Part shown: piece after piece, positions 23,491-35,917 of the stretch
How the letters are laid out: every line of letters starts with the position of its first letter
Numbering within the stretch: the first letter of the stretch is position 1
DNA from: Parapristionchus giblindavisi
Taxonomy: Eukaryota > Nematoda > Chromadorea > Rhabditida > Diplogasteridae
Direction of reading: 5' to 3'
Assembly (NCBI GenBank): GCA_943737045.1
Contig: CALSFV010000221.1
Location: 744,001 to 808,000 of the forward strand
DNA length: 64,000 nt
Translations under genes and position numbers: made by a program
The notes under the pieces: generated by a model
The model's database searches: none
Told to the model about the DNA's origin: nothing
Seen by the model: only the letters and a program-made list of their open reading frames with translations

Positions 23491-23883
23491 CGGTCGTTTT
23501 TTCGTATTTTTTGTAATTTGCTTTTGATTATCTACGTTCTGTTTGATACTTCTCGATTTTCATTTTATGTTAAGTGCTTTCCGTCTTCTAGAACGGAGGA
23601 CAGAGACAGCATGGAATCGTTCTCGATCCACGACCGAAACTTGGAAAGCACGCTCAATCCTCGATGCCGTTGCCACTCCATAGAGTAAATCCATTTATGG
23701 TACGTATATTTCAATGCCACGAGCCTCATTGTTATAATGAAATAGATAGAACTTAGATAGATAGAAAAACTTAGATAGAAAGTTCAATGCAATTTGTAAC
23801 GAATGTGATTCTGTTCTTGAATTCTTTTCGCTCATTGTCAGTTCGTCTGTATCTTTAAATAATTAAATTAAGAATGATTATAA

Positions 23884-24970
23884 TTGATACATAAATTCCT
23901 ATTTAAGGTATGTGTGCACGACGAGGACCTCGCCGATGCAAGTCGTCGTGATCGACGACACAGAAAGCCAAACTTTACTGGACCAGTCAACTTTGTGTCC
24001 TGCGGAATCAAACATGGTAGCCGTCTAACGGAGGAAGTGAGCGTCTATTTATCATGTTGTTTTACATATACCATAAGGCACAATTATTAATTTAATTTGA
24101 TTAATATTTTATAGTTTTAACTTTAATGTGCGTGTACCAATATTTCGTTTTTTTAACGTACAATTCATTAAATTCCTTGTCGTCTGAGAGGCTAAACAGG
24201 AGTGGAGGGTGTCATGCTGGGTTGCTTATACGTTATTAACAGGAAGTCTTGTTTTGTTTACACGCGTATTCCGAGCTATTGTGAAACCATCCGTTCTGGC
24301 AGTTCTCCCTTGCTTTTGTCTATGAGAGAGCGTTGCAAGATTGCAAGAGCGTAGAGTAGATGCGCTCGCGGAGTTCCTTTAAAGTTATTACACATGCTTC
24401 CTGTTTACAATGCTTGGAACTTATGTTGAAACAATAAATAAATCATTGGGCAACGAACAGAACCCATTCTTTTCCTGTTATGATTAGTTTATAATGTGAT
24501 GTTAATCGGTTCTTATTCCAGAAGAAGAAAGATGAACAGAAGGAAATCGAGATGTGCTACCCACATCATGACTTCAGTGCACCTCAACCGAAGAATACCA
24601 AACAATCTGGAGATAAGGTCTACCGGTCAGTTGGCAATCAATAATTACAAAAAATCTATTAAAATCGTTTTCTATCTGTTGTACGATGACAGAATGTGTA
24701 CTAAAAATCGATATATCGAATAATTTACGATTGTAGTTTTGTGCTTTCAATCGATCGTTACAGTATATTTCTTAAATAATAGATATATTGACTAATTTAC
24801 GATTACATGAATCTGCTTTAAGTTAATTTTTGCTGTAAATCCATTCAAAATCGATATATTGATGGTTTTATTGTTCCAGTTATACGTATGGCTTCTGGTT
24901 CGGCCGCCCCCCAGTCGTCCAAATTTGGGCCAAACACGGCACGGGCAGCGTCATCATGGATATGATGAAG
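23884..24970 (+). pseudogene. STIP-1/TFIP11-like gene, right-arm copy without start exon
   Basis: This is the mirror of the left-arm gene. Exons are about 23908-24036, 24522-24625 and 24880-24970, with a possible later exon at 25470-25546. The first exon of the left copy is truncated by the 124-bp deletion, so the ATG is lost; only its last codons before the donor at ~23699 remain. An open frame does run through the fused sequence from a splice-like TTCTAG near 23589. Without another promoter or start this copy is probably not translated from the same Met. Confidence 0.4.
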
Positions 24971-26144
24971 GTCAGTCCAATTACCGATTAATTATCAATT
25001 ATCGATTGACTACTGTGGGTCCAAAGTAGTGATTGTAATAGGCAGAAGTCACCCAAGTTTGGGGGCTTGCAGTATTTCCCAAAAATTGTTCATTGTTCGC
25101 TCTTTTTGTAACCAAAAACGGTAAATTGACCCGTTTTTTATAAGCCAACCAAAATGATAAACTGAGCCGTACCCACAATATGGATGCTCGAAAATGCATG
25201 CATGTGATGATTTTTTTGGAAATGTGAATGCCACCGTAGGGATTACTTGTTCCTTTATTCTTGATTACACATTTGTGTAAATATTGTGTGGACACGTATT
25301 TTGATTATGTTGAAACATGAAAGAAAGAGGACATGGCCGAACAGCTTCTGTGTCGTTTTTAGCTAGTTTTAGGACATAAATTGAAGTAGAGAAATGATGG
25401 CTTTCAGTTCAAGGGAACCCGATTAATATTTTTTTCGTCAATTATTGTCTGATTATCGATTGCTCTCAGGTGGAAGTACGATCAACGATGTTATGTCGAA
25501 TGAGAGCAGTATTGGAATGCGAGCACCATAGCATAGTGGGGAGAAGGTACGGTAGCCGATTATTGATTGTCATAATATTACTGTAAAAGATTACGGTTAT
25601 CAACCATTTTTGATTGATGGTTACTATAACCTCTTACCATATACCAATCTCCGTTTTCGAGTTCGCCTTAAAACATTCCAAAATCATACATTTGCATACC
25701 CTCACAAAGTGAGGATCCACCCACCATATAATGCTATAAGGGTATTTTTTATATGAAAGATTACAATTTAAGCGAAAAAAAAACGATTTTTCTAAACCGA
25801 CCCACTGTATTTCGAAAATCGGCTCACTATATAAAACAATCCGATGAGGAAAACCAAAAATGTATGCTCCAAAATGGACGTGGATATGTGTACGTAGGCG
25901 CAATATAACGCTGGTTTACGTGCCGGCGTGCTCCCATTTTGCTAATGTCATTGATCGCACAAGAGAGAAATTTGTCTTAAAACAACTATCAATTATGTCA
26001 TTTGTAGTCACAAATCGAAGCCCCGTGGACGCCTTCAAGGCGGTCTTCCGTCGACTCGCACTGCTCGAACAGGATACGGTCGCAGTAGCGTGCACTCTGA
26101 CTCAGGTAAAGATCAAAGATCAGTAAGTGTTACGGTAGAAGATC

Positions 26145-26288
26145 AAAGACTAGGGTTATTGTAGAAGAATAAACATAAGGGTTACGGTAGAGGGTCAAAG
26201 ATCAGGGTTACGGTAGAGGGTCAACGATCAGGGTTACGGTAGAGGGTCAAAGATCAGGGTTACGGTAGAGGGTCAAAGATCAGGGTTA
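26145..26288. repeat. 26-bp tandem repeat, right arm
   Basis: Mirror of 20497-20640 with the same unit count. Confidence 0.8.
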
Positions 26289-26733
26289 CCGTATACTGTA
26301 AAATGACTACGATTTGTCTTATACATGGGCGCCGACATGTAGGCGTATGTCTGAGCTTTATTCTGCATTCAGCCAGAATACTATCTACAGAATACTGTAG
26401 CTTTCCACGTTCAACCACAATTTGCTTTTATGTGATTATTTTGAATGATTAAAAGTAACATTAAAGAAATGGGAACAAGGAGATTTAGGGCGCGATATTA
26501 TCATACATTTTCATACCCTCACAGTGTGAGGAATGACCCACTATATCACGGATCTCCTGTAGAAACGTAGGAAAATGAGACCTTTTCCCGACAGTTTTAA
26601 ATTTTATCTCACCGATTTGGATGAAACTTGTTTGATTAATCGTAATTAGGGAAATGAGAAGGCCGAAGCACTTGATTTCGCTAAATTTGCATTTTTATCG
26701 ATTTGTTGATCTACCACTTCGGGGAGCCATATC

Positions 26734-26936
26734 CATAGGTCGAATAGCTAGGTTCTCGGTTTTAAAAATACGGTCAGGTTTTTCGATTTTTGGGAAATTT
26801 GGCTCTAAATCCGGTCAGGTTTATCAATTTTTGTGCAATTTTGGCTCAAAATCCGGTCAGGTTTTTCAATTTTTGTGCAATTTTGGCTCAAAATCCGGTC
26901 AGGCTTGGTACTTTATAACCTACTTTTCGACCTATG
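26734..26936. mobile_element. MITE with CATAGGTCGAA ends, copy 3
   Basis: Mirror of 19849-20051. Confidence 0.8.
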
Positions 26937-27556
26937 GCCATATCTCACTCAAATTTTGACCTAAAGCAAAAAAAAATTTTTAATCGACTTGAAATGAACT
27001 AATCTTGAAGATACTATGCGGAATGTATGGGCGAAAACGCCATCTTCTACCTGTTTTCTTCGAAAAACTGATTTTTTCAGTACATTAGGCTAATTTTCTC
27101 AAAAATTTTCAACAAAGGGTACGATTTTAATTCGCGATTCTGATTCCCCATCCCCGAATTGAGGTAAGCATATATTTCATAATCCGTAACTCACGACATG
27201 CCATATCGATCCTCAGAGTGGACCCGGACTTTGTGGACCCCTAATTCCCAATTATGCATTTCTTATATCACCTCTCCTCATTGTCTTGCAAATTCCCAAT
27301 TATGGTATACCAATCGAAAGATCTCGACGAGCTCTATAAAAATGACCTAACAGTAAAAGTCATGAAAGTTGACCGTTTTCAAGATATGCTTGAAAATCCG
27401 TTTTTGCACTACCAAAAACGTTCTTTGCTTTCTCCAGTTTGTGTTTTTAACATTATTTTCTAATAATATTATAGGAAAGGGTAACAAATAAAACAGCAAA
27501 AAGGTTTATCTGAGATATTCATTATTGCAAATACGCATTCTGAAATACGAAACTAC

Positions 27557-28133
27557 TCATCGATATTTCCGATATCGGAATCGGAATGATCGAAAAAAAA
27601 TATCCGGATCATTGAAATACTCCTTGAGATCACTGTGAACGAAATCATAGATAGCCTCAGCAGTGATTATCTCTTCCCCTCTCTCTCTCTCTCTATTATC
27701 CTCTTCCACATCGACCTCCTCCTCGGTCTGAATCTCTTCCTCCACCAAATCCATGAGCATATCATCCAGCCTTCTGGTTGTACTTACATCCCTTCTTCGT
27801 GATCCTCAGTGCCCATCCCATCGGCTTGGGATGATCAGCAGCTTGCTGGTACTCCTTGAAAGACTCAACGAGAAGATAGATTCCTACTCCTTGCTGCACT
27901 TCCTCGAGCTTTCGCTTGTAGAGATCGAGGGCGAAATCGTACTGAGATATCTTCTCGGGTCTGATATTGTGCTCCCCCTTGTCGATGTGCTGGAGGAGAT
28001 TCGAGTGTCGAATGAAGCTGGAAGAGCACTGACTGCATGCAAAGAGAGGGGAAGAGGGTGTCAGGGAAGGAGGAAAGAGTGCAAAAAACACAAAGGAGAA
28101 AGCAAAGAACGTTCCTTTGCGAATCGATTGCAT
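27557..28133 (-). pseudogene. C2H2 zinc-finger ORF, frameshifted, right arm
   Basis: Mirror of 18652-19228 with identical translation, including the same frameshift. The defect therefore predates the palindrome or has been homogenised between the arms. Confidence 0.6.
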
Positions 28134-28242
28134 TGCACAGCAATTTGGTAGTGCAAAAACGGATTTTCAAGCATATCTTGAAAACGGTCAACTTTCATGA
28201 CTTTTACTGTTAAGTAATTTTTATAGAGCTCGTCGAGATCTT

Positions 28243-28821
28243 GGGGGGCGCCCGTTTCGGCAACGAGTTATAAATCGGTTAGGAGATGGTCTATGGAAAC
28301 AAAAGTTGTACCATTGTTATCTGTAGTGGTGTACGGTATGGTGCTACCGTAACCGTCGGGAATCGTGAACTGATTTTTTTTTAGTCGACTCATGACCCGG
28401 GGTTCATCGTTGAAAATGACCAAAGTCGAAAATTCATGATGACCCGAGATCAAATACTAGTTGCAATTATATCAATAGTGAGCCAACTTTTATCTTTATG
28501 GATACCGTAACCCGTACTACCGTAACCTGCAATAATATGGCCAAATGCGCTTCAAATCCCGGTTTGATTACGGTAGTTCGGGTTACGGTAACCATAAAGA
28601 TAAAAGTTGGCTCATTTGGTCTCGGAATATCATGAATTTTTCGACTTCGGCCATTTTCACCATGAACCCCGAGTCATGGGTCGACTAAAAAATCAGTTCA
28701 CGATTCCCGACGGTTACGGTAGCACCATACCGTACACCACTACAGATAACAATGGTGCAACTTTTGTTTCCATAGACCTTCTCCCAACCGATTTATAACT
28801 CGTTGCCGAAACGGGCGCCCC
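28243..28821. mobile_element. MULE-like foldback, 9-bp TSD, right arm
   Basis: Mirror of 17964-18542; CGAGATCTT flanks it on both sides. Confidence 0.75.
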
Positions 28822-29544
28822 CGAGATCTTTCGATTGGTATACCATAATTGGGAATTCCGGGTCCACAAAGTCCGGGTCCACTCTGAGGATCGATATGGC
28901 ATGTCGTGAGTTACGGATTATGAAATATATGCTTACCTCAATTCGGGGATGGGGAATCAGAATCGCGAATAAAAATCGTACCCTTTGTTGAAACATTTTG
29001 AGAAAATTAGCATAATGTACTGAAAAAATCAGTTTTTCTAAGAAAACAGGTAGAAGATGGCGTTTTCGCCCATACATTCCGCATAGTAACTTCAAGATTA
29101 GTTCATTTCGAGTCGATTGACAAACAAATTTTGCTTTAGGTCAAAATTTGAGTGAGATATGGCTCCCCGAAGTGGTAGATCAAAAAATCGATAGAAATGC
29201 AAATTTGGCGAAATCAAGTGCCTAAGCCTTCTCATTTCCCTCATTACGATTAATCAAACAAGTTTCATCCAAATCGGTGATATAAAATTTAAAACTGTCG
29301 GTTGGCTTCTTTCATTCTTACAGGAGATCCGTGATATACGGCGCATTTTCAGGGTTGACCCACTATATAATGCTCATTTTTATGTGAAAGATTACAATTT
29401 TTGCGAAAAATAACGATTTTTCTAAATCGACCAACTATATAAAAACAATTCGGTGAGGGCACCAAAAATGTATGGATATTATAATGAAGAACGTGGGATC
29501 AACGATGTGGAATTCTATTCTCTATTAGATTCGCGAGGCTGAAA

Positions 29545-29617
29545 GTGTCACCCATATAGCTCAGCGGTTAGTAGTCAGTGCTAGTAACCGTGCCACGCGA
29601 GATCGATTCCCGTTTGC
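29545..29617 (+). other. tRNA-like sequence, right arm
   Basis: Mirror of 17169-17240, with the same A and B boxes and no pairing acceptor stem. Confidence 0.5.
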
Positions 29618-30194
29618 AATTTTCAATATATTTTATCATTCAAATATTAAAAATCGTTCATTCCCTGGTGTTTCCTTGGTGCATCAACGAACTTTGAGCT
29701 TGGATTACGGTATTCTGAAACATTGTTTTTGTATTCTGGAAGATGTGATCTTTAACATGACCAGTTTAGTTACGAAAAAACTCGGGGGTTCCCTTCTTTA
29801 AGCGAGTGTACTTGATTGAAATATCGATTAGTTGGCTACAGTAATCAAACGTTTTTTTTCGTTTCAGGACCAGCCGGTCATCACGGCCGCCCACCAGACA
29901 TAAGTCCGCGACTTCAACGTTCAATGAAGCGAGCTCGCCGTTCAAATGCACCCTTGTACAGTATAATATTTTATTGATCTCCACCTTGTCTATCCTACTT
30001 CACACTTACTTGATTACTACCTTAGTCACGATTGGATGTTGTCTTACTGTATCATATATTATTGATTTTTTAACATCCCATACTTCTATTTCATCCCTAC
30101 CATCTCTCCACTCTTTCCTGCTCACGTAGACCACGTGCAATATCTCTACGCTAAATTGTTGCCTTTTAAATTTTTATCATTAATAGTAGTCAAA

Positions 30195-30980
30195 GTTGCC
30201 AATAATGACGGCGTCAAAATTGGGCCAATAATGACGGCGTCATTTTTGGCCCAATAATGACGGCGTCAAAGTTGGCACAATCTGAGTGAAGCCTTTCTGC
30301 CAATAATGACGGCGTCAATGTTGGCAAAATCTGAGTGAAGCCTTTCTGCCAATAATGACGGCGTCATAATTGGGCCAATAATGACGGCGTCATTTTTGGC
30401 CCAATAATGACGGCGTCAATGTTGGCACAATCTGAGTGAAGCCTTTCTGCCAATAATGACGGCGTCAATGTTGGCAAAATCTGAGTGAAGCCTTTCTGCC
30501 AATAATGACGGCGTCATAATTGGGCCAATAATGACGGCGTCATTTTTGGCCCAATAATGACGGCGTCAAAGTTGGCACAATCTGAGTGAAGCCTTTCTTG
30601 CCAATAATGACGGCGTCAATGTTGGCAAAATCTGAGTGAAGCCTTTCTGCCAATAATGACGCCATCAAAAATGGCATTTCCGAATTTTCCTGACCTTGCC
30701 TAATTTGATCATTGCTTTATTGGCATGATTAAATTTTCCGAAAAATGCCAATTACGACTTCGAATATATTGGCGAAACGGCATTTTGAGAATATCGCCAA
30801 TATTGACGTCCGCAACTTTGGCATCTTTCAAATAATCTAGTTGAACTTTTGTCTGCCAATTATGATCCCGTCACTATTGTCAATTATATGTTCTCACCCT
30901 CTGTGCCAATGTTTCAGTCTTCGTTTTTGTCCATCGATTGTATTTTACCAAATGCCAATAATGAAGCTTTATAATTTGGT
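30195..30980. repeat. TTGGC/GCCAA minisatellite cluster, right arm
   Basis: Mirror of 15780-16590. The inner part is almost identical; the outer ~300 bases match only loosely. Confidence 0.85.
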
Positions 30981-31221
30981 TAGCATTTCACGAGCCAATA
31001 AAACACTTTGCATATTTGGCAAACAGACAGCTTTATAGAAATGCCAACAATGAACACGTCGACATTGTCAGTCACCTTCTGCCACATTCGACGTCGTCAG
31101 AATTGGCACAAATCATGATTTTTTCATTCTACGCCACTTTCTTATTCTAAGGCCTCTTATATGGACACGAAGTGAAGAAGCAGATAGGACCATTTCCTAT
31201 CCAGTCACAATCCTACAAATA

Positions 31222-31306
<85 letters not shown>

Positions 31307-31330
31307 GTTATTATTATCATTATTATATAT
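31222..31330. repeat. (ATT)n microsatellite
   Basis: More than 30 almost uninterrupted ATT units. Confidence 0.95.
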
Positions 31331-32164
31331 TATTATAATATTGTTATTATACATAGTCTCTAGTCATCTCGATCTATCTCAAGTGGTATTTGAAAGCACA
31401 CCCACGCAAATTTGAAACTCTCCGCATTGGCAACGCTTTGGTAACTCGTAGACAGAGAAAGCCAGAGAGTGTTGATAAAGCGTAGAGTCAAAATAGCTAG
31501 GGCTGTTCCCTTAATTTCGAAATGACTTATGCGCCAACACGCCACCTATAAGTGTTTTCATAATTGTGTATCTGTTCGAAGAAAAATCAAAAACTTTTTA
31601 TATTATGAAAATCTTAGATTTACTGCGCATTTAGTATTGGCAACGATATTTATTAAACTCAAAAAATCAATAAAAATGAGCGAAGATCTTACAGCTTCGG
31701 TGATATGAAGATTGTGAAAGAGAAGAAGGAGACATAAGGCATAGTAGATCATAATTTATTCGAGAGAAGAATTAGACCGCTAATAGAATGAAATGAAAGG
31801 ACAAATTAATTCGTTCTTTGTAGTCTGTTTCCAGTGATTGTGAAATTCACTCAAAATCAAATCAATTCGCAGATAAATACATTTTTATAAATCCCATAGA
31901 GTATCCCTATAATTATAAATCAAGTATAATGTAAATTTATTATTATTATTATAATGTAAAAGACGAATTTATGATATATTTTTTTCTTTTTTGAAGCGAA
32001 TAATTCTTTTAAAAAACCTTTGTTTTTGATCGTTGTATCATAAGATTCCGCTAGTATAAAATGATAATTTTCGGGCAAGACTGTACACATGCAACTCGGC
32101 GAGAAGAAGTTTCCAGAAGCTCCCACTGTGCATAGTACCCGATAATACATAGTACATCTTACAA

Positions 32165-32290
32165 GGGCATCGATTACTACCGACATCTGCTCACGTATGA
32201 TCACTGGAGCCGAGCAATGGTTTGATCTTTGATCTTTGATCTTTCAAATATTGTTGAATTCAGAAGAATCCCAAGGACGTCTACCACTAT
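32165..32290 (+). pseudogene. Detached fragment of gene A (finger-2 exon)
   Basis: About 125 bases match 5795-5917 with few changes. They cover the second half of the finger-2 exon, its intron (GATCTTTGATCTTTGATC) and the first bases of the last exon. No other exons accompany it, so it is a segmental copy about 26 kb from its source. Confidence 0.8.
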
Positions 32291-33027
32291 CAGAGAACTA
32301 CGTATGCACTTAGAATTCTTTTTTAAATAGACGTACATTGATTAGTCTTTTGTAGATTGATTATGTGATTCAAATCAAATCAAATAATTTTATTCCTATA
32401 TTCCTACGAAAGGTCAGAAAAGAATAGTCTTCTTATGCCAAAGAAATCCTTTGATATAAGAATGCTAGTGTGATTCTTTTTACTGTTGTCATCTTTGTCC
32501 AATTCTTTTCTCTGAATATGTCTCCCCCTACTCTTGTTGACACTTTTTGAAAATTGCAATCAAAATGTTTTCACCTTTTTTTTATTCTGTCTGTAATTTA
32601 GTTATAAAATAAATAATTCATGTAGCCTTTCCCAATGCAGTATTTTCAATCTTTAATGTAATGAGAATGATCTTTTCACTATGTGCTGTCTCTCGTGGTG
32701 GCTTTTTAAATTTTCAAACATTTTAATAATAATATTAAAATAATTAAAATAATAATTAATCCTTTGTTGAATGTGTGCTTGGTGTCGTATACTTTCCACA
32801 GCATTGTTGCGATTCTTTCTAAACTGTTTCGTAAAGCATGAAAAATTATAGATCGAACAGGCAAATATTGAAGATGAACTTGCTAACTTCTATTTGAAAG
32901 TTAATGAAAGATAAAATATTTAAATATAAATAGCTTTTTCCTTTTATTGATACACGTACCAGATCGAACAGAAAGTAGAAAATCAACAATATCAGCTCAG
33001 ATTACACTGAGAATGAATTAGTATCCC

Positions 33028-35868
33028 TTGACCCCCTCTCCCTCTCCCTCTACCTCTCCCACTCCCTCTCTCTCTCCCTCTCCAACTCCCACTCCCTCTA
33101 CCTGTCCCACTCCCTCTCCCTCTCCCTCTCCAACTCCCTCTCCCTCTTCCTCTACCTCTCCCACTCTTTCCCTGTCTTCCACTATCCTCCTTCAGCATCC
33201 CTTGACCTCCCTCTCTCCCTCCCTCTCCTTCTCCAACTCCCTCTCCCTCTCCCTCTACCTCTCCCACTCCCTCTCTCTCTCCCTCTCCAACTCCCTCTCC
33301 CTCTACCTGTCCCACTCCCACTCCCTCTCCCTCTCCAACTCCCTCTCCCTCTTCCTCTACCTCTCCCACTCTTTCCCTGTCTTACACTATCCTCCTTCAG
33401 CATCCCTTGACCTCCCTCTCTCCCTCCCTCTCCTTCTCCAACTCCCTCTCCCTCTCCCTCTACCTGTCCCACTCCCACTCCCTCTCCCTCTCCAACTCCC
33501 TCTCCCTCTTCCTCTACCTCACCCACTCTTTCCCTGTCTTACACTATCCTCCTTCAGCATCCCTTGACCTCCCTCTCTCCCTCCCTCTCCTTCTCCAACT
33601 CCCTCTCCCTCTCCCTCTACCTTTCCCACCCCCTCTCTCTCCCTCTCCAACTCCCTCTCCCTCTACCTGTCCCACTCCCTCTCCCTCTCCCTCTCCAACT
33701 CCCTCTCCCTCTTCCTCTACCTCTCCCACTCTTTCCCTGTCTTCCACTATCCTCCTTCAGCATCCCTTGACCTCCCTCTCTCCCTCTCCCTCTCCCTCTC
33801 CCTCTCCCTCTCCCTCTCCCTCTCCCTCTCCCTCTCCCTCTCCCTCTCCCTCTCCCTCTCCAACTCCCTCTCCCTCTACCTGTCCCACTCCCTCTCCCTC
33901 TCCCTCTCCAACTCCCTCTCCCTCTTCCTCTACCTCTCCCACTCTTTCCCTGTCTTCCACTATCCTCCTTCAGCATCCCTTGACCTCTCCCTCTCCCTCT
34001 CCCTCTCCCTCTCCCTCTCCCTCTCCCTCTCCCTCTCCCTCTCCCTCTCCCTCTCCCTCTCCCTCTCCCTCTCCCTCTCCCTCTCCCTCTCCCTCTCCCT
34101 CTCCCTCTCCCTCTCCCTCTCCCTCTCCCTCTCCCTCTCCCTCTCCCTCTCCCTCTCCCTCTCCCTCTCCCTCTCCCTCTCCCTATCCCTCTCCCTCTCC
34201 CTCTCCCTCTCCCTCTCCCTCTCCCTCTCCCTCTCCTTCTCCCTCTCCCTCTTCCTCTACCTCTCCCACTCTTTCCCTGTCTTCCACTATCCTCCTTCAG
34301 CATCCCTTGACCTCCCACTCTACCTCCCTCTCCTTCTCCAACTCCCTCTCCCTCTCCCTCTCCCTCTCCCTCTCCCACTCCCTCTCTCTCCCTCTCCAAC
34401 TCCCTCTCCCTCTACCTGTCCCACTCCCTCTCCCTCTCCCTCTCCCTCTCCCTCTCCCTCTCCCTCTCCCTCTCCCTCTCCCTCTCCCTCTCCCTCTCCC
34501 TCTCCCTCTCCCTCTCCCTCTCCCTCTCCCTCTCCCTCTCCCTCTCCCTCTCCCTCTCCCTCTCCCTCTCCCTCTCCCTCTCCCTCTCCCTCTCCCTCTC
34601 CCTCTCCCTCTCCCTCTCCCTCTCCCTCTCCCTCTCCCTCTACCTCTCCCACTCCCTCTCTCTCCCTCTCCAACTCCCTCTCCCTCTACCTGTCCCACTC
34701 CCACTCCCTCTCCCTCTCCAACTCCCTCTCCCTCTTCCTCTACCTCTACCACTCTTTCCCTGTCTTACACTATCCTCCTTCAGCATCCCTTGACCTCCCT
34801 CTCTCCCTCCCTCTCCTTCTCCCTCTCCTTCTCCCTCTCCCTCTCCCTCTCCCTCTCCCTCTCCCTCTCCCTCTCCCTCTCCCTCTCCCTCTCCCTCTCC
34901 CTCTCCCTCTCCCTCTCCCTCTCCCTCTCCCTCTCCCTCTCCCTCTCCCTCTCCCTCTCCCTCTCCCTCTCCCTCTCCCTCTCCCTCTCCCTCTCCCTCT
35001 CCCTCTCCCTCTCCCTCTCCCTCTCCCTCTCCCTCTCCCTCTCCCTCTCCCTCTCCCTCTCCCTCTCCCTCTCCCTCTCCCTCTCCCTCTCCCTCTCCCT
35101 CTCCCTCTCCCTCTCCCTCTCCCTCTCCCTCTCCCTCTCCCTCTCCCTCTCCCTCTCCCTCTCCCTCTCCCTCCCCCTCTCCCACTCCCTCTCCCTCTCC
35201 CTCTCCCTCTCCCTCTCCCTCTCCCTCTCCCTCTCCCTCTCCCTCTCCCTCTCCCTCTCCCTCTCCCTCTCCCTCTCCCTCTCCCACTCCCTATCCCACT
35301 CCCTCTGCCTCTCCCACTCCCTCTCCCTCTCCCACTCCCACTCCCTCTCCCTCTCCCACTCCCTCTCTTTCCCTGTCTTCCACTATCCTCCTTCAGCATC
35401 CCTTGACCTCCCTCTCTCCCTCCCTCTCCTTCTCCAACTCCCTGTCCCTCTCCCTTTACCTCTCCCACTCCCTCTCTCTCTCCCTCTCCCTCTCCCTCTC
35501 CCTCTCCCTCTCCCTCTCCCTCTCCCTCTCCCTCTCCCTCTCCCTCTCCCTCTCCCTCTCCCTCTCCCTCTCCCTCTCCCTCTCCCTCTCCCTCTCCCTC
35601 TCCCTCTCCCCCTCCCTCTCCCTCTCCCTCTCCTTCTCCCTCTCCCTCTCCCTCTCCCTCTCCCTCTCACTCTCTTTCCCTCTCTCTCTCTTTCCCACTC
35701 TCTCTCTTTCCCTCTCTCTCTCTTTCCCACTCTCTCTCTTTCCCTCTCTCTCTCTTTCCCACTCTCTCTCTTTCCCTCACTCTCTTTCCCTCTCTCTCTT
35801 TCTTTCCCACTCTCTCTCTTTCCCTCACTCTCTTTCTCTTACCCTCTCTCTCTTTCCCTCTCTCTCTC
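33028..35868. repeat. CTCCCT hexamer satellite with higher-order units
   Basis: About 2.8 kb of pyrimidine-only plus strand. Long pure (CTCCCT)n runs alternate with a ~210-bp module marked by TTTCCCTGTCTTCCACTATC and CTTCAGCATCCCTTGACCTC. The 3' end shifts to CTCTCTCTTTCCC. Long open frames here (up to 880 codons) are products of the repeat. It lies directly upstream of gene D. Confidence 0.95.
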
Positions 35869-35917
35869 GCGGTATTCTTATTTTAAAGTCAAAATATTTG
35901 TTTGTAAGACTTTTAAG

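Larger units (their letters stand above)
26546..29334. mobile_element. TA-flanked foldback element, right arm
   Basis: Mirror of 17451-20239. The TCACGGATCTCC end is at the left and its inverse at the right. Confidence 0.75.
15581..31164. repeat. Giant 15.6-kb palindrome
   Basis: Left arm 15581-23416 and right arm 23491-31164 are inverted copies around a 74-bp unpaired spacer. Mirrored frames are nearly all identical; for most of the length paired positions sum to 46785. Visible arm differences are a few substitutions (one Phe/Val change near 20071, one near 21903) and a 124-bp deletion in the right arm. The outermost ~500 bp of each arm is clearly more diverged. It ends in CCATATAAGAGGCCTTAGAA; I find no flanking target duplication. 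Confidence 0.93.
31165..33027. other. Region without genes
   Basis: Apart from the (ATT)n tract and the gene A fragment listed separately, this AT-rich stretch shows only weak repeats. CAAATCAAATCAAATAATTT near 32376 resembles 1683-1700. Confidence 0.5.

Noticed and set aside
26654..26959. 101-codon ORF with FGSKSGQ repeats
   Set aside because: It is a translation of the tandem GACCGGATTTTG repeat of a MITE.
15581..31164. Palindrome as a pure assembly or library artefact
   Set aside because: The unpaired 74-bp centre, the one-sided 124-bp deletion and the diverged outer 500 bp are not expected from a read folded on itself. It is not fully excluded.
31172..31363. 63-codon poly-Ile ORF
   Set aside because: Translation of the (ATT)n microsatellite.
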